Below are positions 1-5,388 of a stretch of 5,388 nt of DNA, piece after piece. Source of the stretch: Magnetococcales bacterium (GTDB taxonomy: Bacteria > Pseudomonadota > Magnetococcia > Magnetococcales > JADFYX01); contig JADFYX010000179.1 of assembly GCA_015232795.1 (NCBI GenBank), positions 1 to 5,388 of the forward strand. Direction: 5' to 3'. Numbering within the stretch: the first letter of the stretch is position 1; every line of letters begins with the position of its first letter. Position numbers and translations under genes: made by a program. Under the pieces are notes generated by a model. That model saw nothing but the letters and a program-made list of their open reading frames with translations. It was not told the origin of the DNA and searched no databases.

Positions 1-1
1 T

Positions 2-1951
2 AGTGGCGAATTGCTCCTTATGGCCCACAGAGGTATTTCTAATACAATACTTAACAATTGTGCGCGTATATCCCCAGGGCAATGTTTATGTGGGCAGGCG
101 TTAGAAACAGGAGTAATTGTCTTTGCTGATTCAGGTGAAGATTTTCATTCAATACAAGATAAAGACAAAATACCACATGCTCACTATTGTGTTCCAATTT
201 CATCTGGGTCCAACATTCTTGGTGTCCTAAATTTGTACTTACCGTCAGGACATAGCAGAAATCCAGAAGAAGAAGAGTTTATGCACACTATTTCAAATAC
301 TTTATCCGGTATAATTGAAAGACAGCAACTGGTTGATAAACTTAATAAAGCGGTTGATCTGGCACAAAAAGCCAACACTGCAAAAAGCCAATTTCTTGCA
401 AGTATGAGCCATGAAATTAGAACACCCATGAATGCCATTCTGGGGATGGGTGAGGTGTTGCGGGATAGTGATTTAAGTGAAGAACAAAGAAACATACTTA
501 AAATATTAACAAATTCAGGAAATAGCTTGCTTGCCTTGATAAATGACATTCTTGACCTATCAAAGATAGAAGCTGGGCAATTACAGATAGAAACTGCATC
601 TTTTAATCTCTACGATTTGGTTGAGGGAACACATCAGATCCTTACCCAAAAAGCCTCTGATAAGGGCATAAAATTTACATTCAATTTTTATCCAGACTGC
701 CCTCATATAGTAGTTGGCGATTCTCAACGCTTGCGTCAGGTTCTTTTGAACCTCATTGACAATGCTATTAAATTTACTTTTAAGGGAGACGTTATCCTCA
801 CTGTCACCAAGCAGCAATATGATTATATTCAATTTAAAGTATCTGATACCGGTATCGGTATTCCGCAAAAGTATTTAAAAAAGATTTTTGACCCTTTCAA
901 GCAAGCAGATGGTTCTACTTCAAAACGCTTTGGTGGCACTGGTCTAGGTCTTTCAATTTGTAGTCATTTAATTGAAGCTATGGGTGGTAAAATTCAGGTT
1001 CAAAGCCAAGAGAACAAGGGGAGTATCTTTGATTTTACCATACAACTTCCCAAATCTGATACGGCGGTTTCAAATGCGAGGCTGGTTGAGGTCGTAAGGA
1101 AATCTAAGAGGAGAGATGAAGCTTATCAATATAATTTAGGTAACAACATTAAGATCTTATTGGTTGATGATGATGAGGCCAACCGTATGGTGATTGCACT
1201 TTTCCTCAAAAAGACAGCACACAAGATAACTGAGGCTGTCAATGGAGAAGAAGCTGTCAAATTATTCAAATCTGATACTTATGATTTAGTGTTAATGGAT
1301 ATGCAAATGCCCGTATTAGATGGTCTTCTGGCAACTAAACAGATCAGACTTTGGGAAAAGAAAAAAAAATGCCAACCAGCTAAGATTATTGCACTTACTG
1401 CAAATGCAATGCGGGAAGATATCGAAAAAGCTTTAGGTGCTGGTTGTGATATGCATATCTCTAAACCCATACGTAAAGCACACTTATTTGAGACCATAAG
1501 CCAAATCAAAACAAAATATGACTATCAGCAACCTTTGATGGCAGCACAAGATACTATTAATTCTGCATACAGTACTAATAAGTCCAATTCCAACATTATA
1601 AAAAATAGTGAAAATTTATCAATTAACATGGTAACTTTAGACAAACTAAAAGAAGAGTTTGGCGGTAAACTTGATTATTCTCTTAAACTTTTTCTAAAAA
1701 AATTACCTGACAACATGAAAGCAGTCTCAGATGCGTTAGAAATGGAAGATTCTAAAGAATTATCCCGTGCGGCACATAAAATAAAAGGCACATCCTTAAT
1801 ATTTGGTGCTGAAAAACTTGCTGATATGGCATATCAATTGGAGATTATAGGAAAATCTGATAAATTACCAAAGGATAGTAGCATTTTATTAGGCATGATT
1901 GAGGAAGTTAATAGTGTGAAAAATGCGATAAATAAATTATTAATTGAATGA
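2..1951 (+). CDS. Hybrid sensor histidine kinase (GAF-HisKA-HATPase-REC-HPt), 5'-partial
   Basis: Phosphorelay sensor kinase. The frame is open to the left edge (codons Ser-Gly-Glu precede the TTG at 11), and a GAF domain is already under way, so the true start is upstream. Residues are numbered here from the TTG. GAF, about 1-100, has a C25-x-C27-G motif and H56-x-H58-x-C60. A short helical linker follows. HisKA has the H-box SMSHEIRTP with phospho-accepting H134. HATPase_c has N-box N247/N251, G1 box DTGIGIP (279-285), F-box FDPF (293-296) and G2 box GGTGLGLS (308-315). The receiver has acidic residues D386-D388, phospho-acceptor D430 (LMDMQMP), T463 and K485. HPt at about 540-646 has H589 in AAHKIKG. 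All relay residues are present, so the His-Asp-His chain should be intact. No membrane segment is visible in this part. The final phosphate recipient, probably a separate response regulator, is not in the window. An A9 run at 1361-1369 lies within the receiver coding region. Confidence 0.96.
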   Translation, partial: SGELLLMAHRGISNTILNNCARISPGQCLCGQALETGVIVFADSGEDFHSIQDKDKIPHAHYCVPISSGSNILGVLNLYLPSGHSRNPEEEEFMHTISNTLSGIIERQQLVDKLNKAVDLAQKANTAKSQFLASMSHEIRTPMNAILGMGEVLRDSDLSEEQRNILKILTNSGNSLLALINDILDLSKIEAGQLQIETASFNLYDLVEGTHQILTQKASDKGIKFTFNFYPDCPHIVVGDSQRLRQVLLNLIDNAIKFTFKGDVILTVTKQQYDYIQFKVSDTGIGIPQKYLKKIFDPFKQADGSTSKRFGGTGLGLSICSHLIEAMGGKIQVQSQENKGSIFDFTIQLPKSDTAVSNARLVEVVRKSKRRDEAYQYNLGNNIKILLVDDDEANRMVIALFLKKTAHKITEAVNGEEAVKLFKSDTYDLVLMDMQMPVLDGLLATKQIRLWEKKKKCQPAKIIALTANAMREDIEKALGAGCDMHISKPIRKAHLFETISQIKTKYDYQQPLMAAQDTINSAYSTNKSNSNIIKNSENLSINMVTLDKLKEEFGGKLDYSLKLFLKKLPDNMKAVSDALEMEDSKELSRAAHKIKGTSLIFGAEKLADMAYQLEIIGKSDKLPKDSSILLGMIEEVNSVKNAINKLLIE

Positions 1952-1979
1952 ATTGTTTGAAACGACAACGAGAATATAG

Positions 1980-2177
1980 ATGGAAAAGCTAAATAAAATG
2001 GAGGTCTCAGCACTTAAGCAGGCACAAAGCCAAGAAGGTATTGATCCGGTAGGTATGGATGATTTTTATGTAACTGTAATTTTTCCGTTAATTGAATCAG
2101 GTCTTCTGGAGTCAGGTTTTCCAATTCGCATCACCCCCAAAGGGAGTGCTGTGCTCGAAGAATATAGCCAGATATAG
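1980..2177 (+). CDS. Small protein, winged-helix-like C-terminal half
   Basis: This 65-residue protein is of unknown function and I do not recognise a named family. It begins 28 bp after the kinase stop with no terminator between, so the two are probably cotranscribed. The ATG is the first possible start because an in-frame TAG (1977-1979) directly precedes it. The Shine-Dalgarno is weak for this ATG and also for the in-frame ATG at 1998 (Met7). The N-terminal third is polar. Residues about 30-62 read FYVTVIFPLIESGLLESG and then IRITPKGSAVLEEY. This recalls the last helix and beta-wing of winged-helix DNA-binding proteins, where a 'GLI...RxTPKGxxxL' pattern is common. It is too short to contain a complete winged-helix domain. 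It may be a stand-alone small partner of the kinase, a dimerising fragment, or a remnant of a larger regulator. Whether it is translated is fairly likely; the fold is inference. Confidence 0.7.
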   Translation: MEKLNKMEVSALKQAQSQEGIDPVGMDDFYVTVIFPLIESGLLESGFPIRITPKGSAVLEEYSQI

Positions 2178-2299
2178 TTGGCTGGTTATGTTTAGCCACT
2201 TACTTATATTTACAATATTATGATGCTAGACAATGAATTTTTACGAGGTATTATTGCTGTGTTTACATATTTCTATGTTCAACATTTGGAGAGAAGATA
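2178..2299. other. 122-bp gap between the small gene and osmC
   Basis: This AT-rich spacer begins with a weak inverted repeat, TGGCT (2179-2183) with AGCCA (2194-2198), loop 10. It has no following T-run, so it is a poor intrinsic terminator candidate. Two hexamers resemble -10 boxes (TACAAT 2211-2216, TATTAT 2216-2221), but no convincing -35 partner sits at the right distance. The right part is occupied by a 26-codon candidate leader ORF that runs into the osmC start. OsmC may have its own promoter here or may be read through from the kinase gene. Confidence 0.5.
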
Positions 2300-2300
2300 A
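2220..2300 (+). CDS. Candidate 26-aa leader ORF overlapping the osmC start
   Basis: An ATG at 2220 opens a 26-codon frame ending in TAA at 2298-2300. The last A of that stop is the first base of the osmC ATG, giving the TAATG junction typical of translational coupling. The predicted peptide is acidic or polar at its start (MMLDNEF), has a hydrophobic middle (GIIAVFTYFYV) and ends basic (ERR). It has no clear Shine-Dalgarno of its own, and a frame of this size can arise by chance. The osmC ribosome binding site lies inside it, so translation of the leader could influence access to osmC. This is a candidate only. Confidence 0.2.
   Translation: MMLDNEFLRGIIAVFTYFYVQHLERR
2288..2293 (+). promoter_or_regulatory. 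Ribosome binding site of osmC
   Basis: GGAGAG lies 6 nt before the ATG at 2300. It is among the strongest Shine-Dalgarno matches in the window and fixes the osmC start. Confidence 0.75.
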
Positions 2301-2719
2301 TGGCAAGAAAATTTCCTGATATAAATGTTTCCTTCCCCGGCGGCAAAAAGGTTGATGCCCAGTTTAATGATTTCACAATTCAAACCGACCAGCCTATTGC
2401 CGATGGTGGAGATGGTAGTGCTCCTGCACCCTATATACTGTTTCTCTCTTCCCTAGCCACATGTGCGGGTATTTATGTGTTGGGGTTTTGCCAGGCTCGT
2501 GATATTGACACAACTGGAATTTCCATAACCCAATCACACGAATTCGTCCCCGATGGTCCCAAAGCAAAACGTTTAGGAAAGGTCGGTATTAAAATAAACG
2601 TTCCACCATCTTTTCCGCAAAAGCATTATGCAACTCTAGTGAGGGTAGCAGAGCAGTGTGCGGTTAAAAAAGTACTCGAAAATCCACCTGAATTTACAGT
2701 GGAGACCGTTGTTACATAA
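2300..2719 (+). CDS. OsmC/Ohr-family peroxiredoxin-like protein
   Basis: This 139-residue cytosolic protein has the usual OsmC-family length (about 130-150) and is complete. OsmC and Ohr proteins reduce organic hydroperoxides through a conserved cysteine pair. The matching residues here are C55, in the helix motif SLATCAGIYVL, and C120, in VAEQCAVKKV. The C-terminal strand PPEFTVETVV is also typical. A third cysteine, C64, lies nine residues after C55. The shape (LATCAGIYVLGFCQAR) is closer to the YhfA-like general OsmC branch than to classical Ohr, so substrate preference cannot be read from the sequence. The start is supported by GGAGAG with 6-nt spacing. The gene is on the same strand as the kinase and small gene but separated by 122 bp, so operon membership is uncertain. 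A long imperfect hairpin begins 3 bp after its stop. Confidence 0.93.
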   Translation: MARKFPDINVSFPGGKKVDAQFNDFTIQTDQPIADGGDGSAPAPYILFLSSLATCAGIYVLGFCQARDIDTTGISITQSHEFVPDGPKAKRLGKVGIKINVPPSFPQKHYATLVRVAEQCAVKKVLENPPEFTVETVVT

Positions 2720-2722
2720 GTA

Positions 2723-2760
2723 TTGCTTAAGACGTGTTGCTTTTACAACAGCGTTAGCAA
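2723..2760 (+). terminator. Imperfect hairpin behind osmC, possible transcription end
   Basis: A stem-loop begins 3 bp after the osmC stop. The inner stem is TGTTG (2735-2739) with CAACA (2746-2750), loop of 6. It continues outward through CG (2733-2734) with CG (2752-2753), one G bulged, then TTGCT(T)AA (2723-2730) with TTAGCAA (2754-2760). That is about 14 base pairs with small bulges. No T-run follows on the plus strand, so it is not a classical intrinsic terminator. It could protect the mRNA 3' end or precede Rho-dependent termination. Confidence 0.35.
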
Positions 2761-2762
2761 AG

Positions 2763-2794
2763 TGCAAATAAAATTTTGCTTAAATTTGCAAAAT
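2763..2794. repeat. Two mutually exclusive inverted repeats
   Basis: TGCAAAT (2763-2769) pairs perfectly with ATTTGCA (2784-2790), and ATTTTGC (2773-2779) pairs perfectly with GCAAAAT (2788-2794). The right arms share 2788-2790, so only one stem can form at a time. Read on the minus strand, the second stem is followed directly by the T-rich tract TTTTATTT. That makes it a weak candidate intrinsic terminator for a transcript of the minus-strand small ORF. The stems are AT-rich and could arise by chance in this composition. Confidence 0.35.
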
Positions 2795-2868
2795 AGTAAC
2801 AAAATCTCTTAAGTAAAAGTTAAATATATGGCAGTTTTAACTGGCAACTACCTTTACAAGCTCTCAGT

Positions 2869-2994
2869 TCAGATTCTTCCAAATATAGTTTTTGCAATAT
2901 AAATCAGTTCAATCTCAAACCTCTTAAATGCTTGGCTTTGCTCGATATAACTATCATATATAGATGATGTGAAATTTTCATATATATTTTCCAT
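2869..2994 (-). CDS. Candidate small protein, 41 aa
   Basis: A minus-strand ATG at 2994 opens a 41-codon frame ending in TGA (2869-2871). A strong Shine-Dalgarno, GGGAG (plus coordinates 3001-3005), sits at proper spacing, with 6 nt between GGAG and ATG. It is as good as that of osmC, and this is the main reason for calling it. The peptide begins MENIYENFTSSIYDSYIEQS and continues with a probably amphipathic stretch that includes FKRFEIELIYIAKTIF and ends GRI. No cysteines, signal peptide or known domain are visible. A T-rich-tailed inverted repeat lies downstream at 2766-2794. It is divergent from the Ppx-like gene and convergent with osmC. It does not resemble DUF1127 or a toxin family that I know. 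It may be a real small gene or chance in AT-rich DNA. Confidence 0.4.
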   Translation of the reverse strand: MENIYENFTSSIYDSYIEQSQAFKRFEIELIYIAKTIFGRI

Positions 2995-3071
2995 GATACT
3001 CTCCCTGAGTTAAATATTACGTTACACTTACAGAAATTAACGCAATCTTTAAGCCAAATTGTATCGGTAGG

Positions 3072-3100
3072 GTGACAACTGCTAATTTTAGTATTATGAA
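3072..3100 (+). promoter_or_regulatory. Weak candidate promoter for the Ppx-like gene
   Basis: GTGACA (3072-3077) and TATGAA (3095-3100) are 17 bp apart. They match the sigma-70 consensus at 5 of 6 and 4 of 6 positions. The predicted transcript would have a leader of about 80 nt. In AT-rich DNA such matches are frequent, so this is only a placement suggestion. Confidence 0.22.
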
Positions 3101-3189
3101 GTAGTTCAAGAATCAGGGTGGTTGCAGAGCGCAAAAAAAGAGTAACAATCAAGATGTTTAACACTATCCCAAGTTTGTAAAAGGTAAAT

Positions 3190-4104
3190 ATGAACACTTC
3201 CCAAAAGGTTATTCATTCTCAAGATATCTGTGCTATAGATTTTGGCAGTAAAAATTTTAAGTTTGTAATAGGACGTAAAATTGGTTTTGATATTGAAACC
3301 GACCTTCTTAAAAAAGAGCCAATGGGTTTGGGTCAGGAGTTGATAGACCACCATGGAGCCATATCCAAAGAGAAAATAGAGCAAATTAAAAAAGTTTTAG
3401 GGGAATTTAGAGAATTTTGCCACAAACAAGGTATAACAACTATTCTGGGGGTTGGAACCAGTGCAATTCGCAGTGCGAAAAACCGTGATGAAATAGCTGA
3501 ACTTATCCGCGCCAACGGCATAACATTTGAGGTTGCCCAAGGAAAGAGAGAAGGGGATATAAGCTATCTTTCCGTTACCAACGGTGCTCCCAACCAGTTA
3601 GTAAGCGATATGGGGTCTCGCAGTTTTCAATACTCATATAAAATTGGTGATGGAGACATCGTATCGGCCTCCCTAAAATCAGGTTATCTCATAGCCTATG
3701 AAGAATATTTTGCCAATGCAAAAAACTTTGCTGCGGGAAGAGGTGCTTTTAATAAATTTTTAAAAGAACACCTTCACAAAATACCTAAAAAGAGTGATAT
3801 CTATATCGCCTTGGCTAGCAACACTATGGCAGCTTTTGTCTATGGTGGGTCTAAGCTTGATGTGGTAAACCATTTTTTAATGAAAAAAGATCTACTTAAA
3901 AAAATTTATTATCTAAATGAACTTGGACATAAAGAGTATCAAGTTATTAAGGCCACAACTCCCAAAGTCAACAAAATTCTTCCCGGTTTGGTGTTTATAG
4001 AAAATATGTTAAAACTCTCAGGCCACGACAAAGTGATGATAGCCGAGGTAGAGCTGCCAGCAGGATTAATTGTAGACTATTTTATTAATGGTAATAGTTT
4101 GTAG
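3190..4104 (+). CDS. Divergent Ppx/GppA-like protein (ASKHA fold)
   Basis: This 304-residue protein has the length of short Ppx/GppA proteins, which split polyphosphate or the 5'-phosphate of pppGpp. Family landmarks are AIDFGSKNFKFVIG (15-28; the usual form is IDxGSNxxR), VGTSAIRSAKN (88-98; usual TsAxRxAxN), GKREGD (118-123; usual GeEEAr) and a C-terminal ILPGLVFIENML (263-274) followed by ELPAGLIVDYF. The second phosphate-binding loop is badly altered: the usual DxGGGSxE reads DMGSRSFQ (140-147), losing two glycines and the glutamate. The first loop has Lys instead of Asn after GS. One acidic residue, E121, remains at the presumed catalytic position. It may therefore be an enzyme with changed chemistry, a nucleotide-binding regulator or an inactive homologue. 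AAAAGG (3179-3184) lies 5 nt before the ATG. The stop is 5 bp from the convergent selO stop. The family call is fairly sure; the activity is unknown. Confidence 0.8.
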   Translation: MNTSQKVIHSQDICAIDFGSKNFKFVIGRKIGFDIETDLLKKEPMGLGQELIDHHGAISKEKIEQIKKVLGEFREFCHKQGITTILGVGTSAIRSAKNRDEIAELIRANGITFEVAQGKREGDISYLSVTNGAPNQLVSDMGSRSFQYSYKIGDGDIVSASLKSGYLIAYEEYFANAKNFAAGRGAFNKFLKEHLHKIPKKSDIYIALASNTMAAFVYGGSKLDVVNHFLMKKDLLKKIYYLNELGHKEYQVIKATTPKVNKILPGLVFIENMLKLSGHDKVMIAEVELPAGLIVDYFINGNSL

Positions 4105-4109
4105 AGGTA

Positions 4110-5388
4110 TCAAGTTCCACAGAAGGTTTGATATTGATCCCCACCTGTTGCTGGGGCGGATTGATAAGGTGAGTTTTCTGGTTGAGTTTCATAAGGATTT
4201 TTTACCACCGCTAACAGATTATTTAAGGGGGATAAATCAGCATTATTACATGCGGCATCTAGTGCCTCTTCCACCTTGTGATTACGGGGTATAACTGCTG
4301 GATTGTGGGTTTTTAGCAATTTATCTGAATCTTTGCTAGATCTGCCATTAATAACCCTACGTGCCTGCCATTTTTGTAGCCAGATGTTAAAACTATCTTT
4401 ATTAAACATACTTTGGGAAGGTACTTTTTCAAATAACAAATAACGAAACGTGTTGCTATAATCGGCTTGGTTTTGTTCCATCAAAGTGAGTAGCTCAGTA
4501 ATAAGATTTTCATCACCCAACTCTTCCCCAAATAGTCCAAGTTTTTTCTTCATCATGCTATGCCATTTTGTTTTGAGATGTTCATCATAGGATTCTATAA
4601 CTTGAGTAGCTATATCAACTGCTATTTTTTTGTCAGGATTTAACAGAGGTAAAAGAGTTTCGGCAAAACGTGTTAGGTTCCATTTGACAATATGGGGTTG
4701 GTTGCCAAAGGCATAGCGACCCATATGGTCAATTGAGCTAAAAACCGTGTCGCTGTTATAAATATCCATAAAAGCGCAAGGGCCATAATCAATTGTTTCC
4801 CCAGATATGGTCATATTATCCGTATTCATAACTCCATGGATAAAACCTACACGCAGCCAGTTGATAACAAGATTCAACTGTCGCTCCATAACCTCCTTTA
4901 GCAGTGTGAGAGCAGGAGAGGTGTTGGAATTTGTTTTGGGATAATGGCGTTTTAGAGCATAATTTATAAGTATCTTGGTGGTTTCTACATCACCTCTCAT
5001 GGCTAAATATTCAAAAGTACCCACACGCAAATGACTTGCTGCAACCCGTGTTAATATGGCTCCATCAAGATCACCCATTTCTCGTAATACTTCTTCACCA
5101 GTTGTTGCCACTGCCAAACTACGTGTTGTGGGTATGTTTAAGCCGTGCATGGCTTCACTGATAATATACTCTCTTAGCATTGGTCCTAATGCCGCGCGAC
5201 CATCACCACCACGGGAAAACGGCGTGGGCCCAGAACCTTTAAACTGAATGTCAAACCGTTTTAGGTCCGGTGTTAAATGTTCTCCTAAAACTATGGCGCG
5301 TCCATCTCCCAACATTGTAAAATGACCAAACTGATGCCCTGCATATGCCTGAGCTATTGGTTCTGCCCCTTCGGGTAAAATATTTCCT
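4110..5388 (-). CDS. selO: SelO/YdiU-family protein AMPylase (pseudokinase fold), 5'-partial
   Basis: SelO transfers AMP from ATP onto Ser, Thr or Tyr of target proteins and is linked to oxidative stress. The frame is open to the right edge, with LPEGAEP and the signature AYAGHQFGHF before the internal Met at 5315, so the N-terminus is missing. Residues numbered from that Met: glycine-rich LGDGRA (2-7), FKGSGPTPFSRGGDGRA (25-41) with the ion-pair lysine K26, E49 in REY, PTTRSL (62-67), the NTDN motif (164-167) with D166 and N167, and DYGP with metal-binding D176. Distances from K26 to E49 (23) and from D166 to D176 (10) match those I recall for characterised SelO. The C-terminus is YQTFCGT, where C399 is the cysteine that eukaryotic SelO replaces with selenocysteine. 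The gene is intact as far as seen. Its promoter is outside the window, and it converges on the Ppx-like gene. Confidence 0.96.
   Translation of the reverse strand, partial: GNILPEGAEPIAQAYAGHQFGHFTMLGDGRAIVLGEHLTPDLKRFDIQFKGSGPTPFSRGGDGRAALGPMLREYIISEAMHGLNIPTTRSLAVATTGEEVLREMGDLDGAILTRVAASHLRVGTFEYLAMRGDVETTKILINYALKRHYPKTNSNTSPALTLLKEVMERQLNLVINWLRVGFIHGVMNTDNMTISGETIDYGPCAFMDIYNSDTVFSSIDHMGRYAFGNQPHIVKWNLTRFAETLLPLLNPDKKIAVDIATQVIESYDEHLKTKWHSMMKKKLGLFGEELGDENLITELLTLMEQNQADYSNTFRYLLFEKVPSQSMFNKDSFNIWLQKWQARRVINGRSSKDSDKLLKTHNPAVIPRNHKVEEALDAACNNADLSPLNNLLAVVKNPYETQPENSPYQSAPATGGDQYQTFCGT

Larger units (their letters stand above)
2720..3189. other. 470-bp AT-rich intergenic region
   Basis: This is the longest stretch without a confident gene. 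From left to right it holds the hairpin at 2723-2760, two overlapping inverted repeats at 2763-2794, a minus-strand 41-codon ORF at 2869-2994, and then about 195 bp of probable promoter and leader sequence for that ORF and for the Ppx-like gene, which are divergent. I see no tRNA-like cloverleaf, no riboswitch I can recognise and no transposon remnant. A weak plus-strand promoter match is GTGACA (3072-3077), 17 bp, TATGAA (3095-3100). On the minus strand an isolated -10-like TACAAT corresponds to 3058-3063 but lacks a good -35. Confidence 0.6.

Noticed and set aside
11..13. TTG as the start of the histidine kinase
   Set aside because: The frame stays open to the window edge and the GAF domain is already under way, so the TTG is an internal leucine codon.
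2179..2198. TGGCT/AGCCA inverted repeat as terminator after the small gene
   Set aside because: A 5-bp stem with a 10-nt loop and no T-run is within chance expectation.
2955..2987. Two copies of CATATATA as an operator or direct repeat
   Set aside because: The copies are 8 bp of simple TA-rich sequence and fall inside the candidate small ORF, so there is no reason to prefer a binding site.
2904..3197. 97-codon minus-strand frame across the osmC to Ppx-like gap
   Set aside because: It has no ribosome binding site, overlaps the Ppx-like start, and has a hydrophobic composition expected from AT-rich noncoding sequence. The shorter frame at 2869-2994 has better start evidence.
4139..4156. CCCCA/TGGGG hairpin as terminator of the Ppx-like gene
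   Set aside because: The stem is only 5 bp, has no T-run, and lies in selO codons for an Ala-Pro-Ala-Thr-Gly-Gly stretch that explain the bases.
4088..4294. 68-codon plus-strand frame after the Ppx-like gene
   Set aside because: It is antisense to the well-supported C-terminal end of selO and begins inside the Ppx-like gene without a good ribosome binding site.
5056..5247. 63-codon plus-strand frame inside selO
   Set aside because: It lies opposite the most conserved SelO motifs and is a shadow of that coding sequence.

Overview
The window comes from an AT-rich bacterial chromosome. The gene families (hybrid histidine kinase, OsmC, Ppx/GppA-like, SelO) fit a Gram-negative, probably proteobacterial host, but nothing here fixes the genus. 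I see no tRNA, rRNA, insertion sequence, CRISPR array or phage gene.

Layout. From the left edge to 1951 (+) is most of a cytosolic-looking hybrid histidine kinase whose N-terminus lies outside the window: GAF, HisKA, HATPase_c, receiver and HPt domains. After 28 bp comes a 65-codon gene (1980-2177, +), probably cotranscribed, whose C-terminal half resembles the wing of a winged-helix protein. A 122-bp gap carries a 26-codon candidate leader ORF whose stop overlaps the start of an OsmC-family gene (2300-2719, +). A 470-bp AT-rich gap follows. It holds an imperfect hairpin just behind osmC, a pair of competing inverted repeats, and a 41-codon minus-strand ORF with a good ribosome binding site (2869-2994). 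Next is a divergent Ppx/GppA-like protein (3190-4104, +). Its stop lies 5 bp from the convergent stop of a SelO/YdiU protein AMPylase gene (4110 to the right edge, -), whose N-terminus is outside the window.

How the genes may relate. The kinase and its small neighbour look like one transcription unit. Whether osmC is read from the same promoter is open. Three proteins have cysteine features: a Cys/His cluster in the GAF domain, the OsmC peroxidatic cysteine pair, and the C-terminal SelO cysteine. A loose redox or stress theme is possible, but this is inference from adjacency. No known multi-gene defence or biosynthetic system can be recognised. The points most worth following are the degenerate phosphate-binding motif of the Ppx-like protein, the GAF Cys/His cluster, and the unannotated small ORFs.
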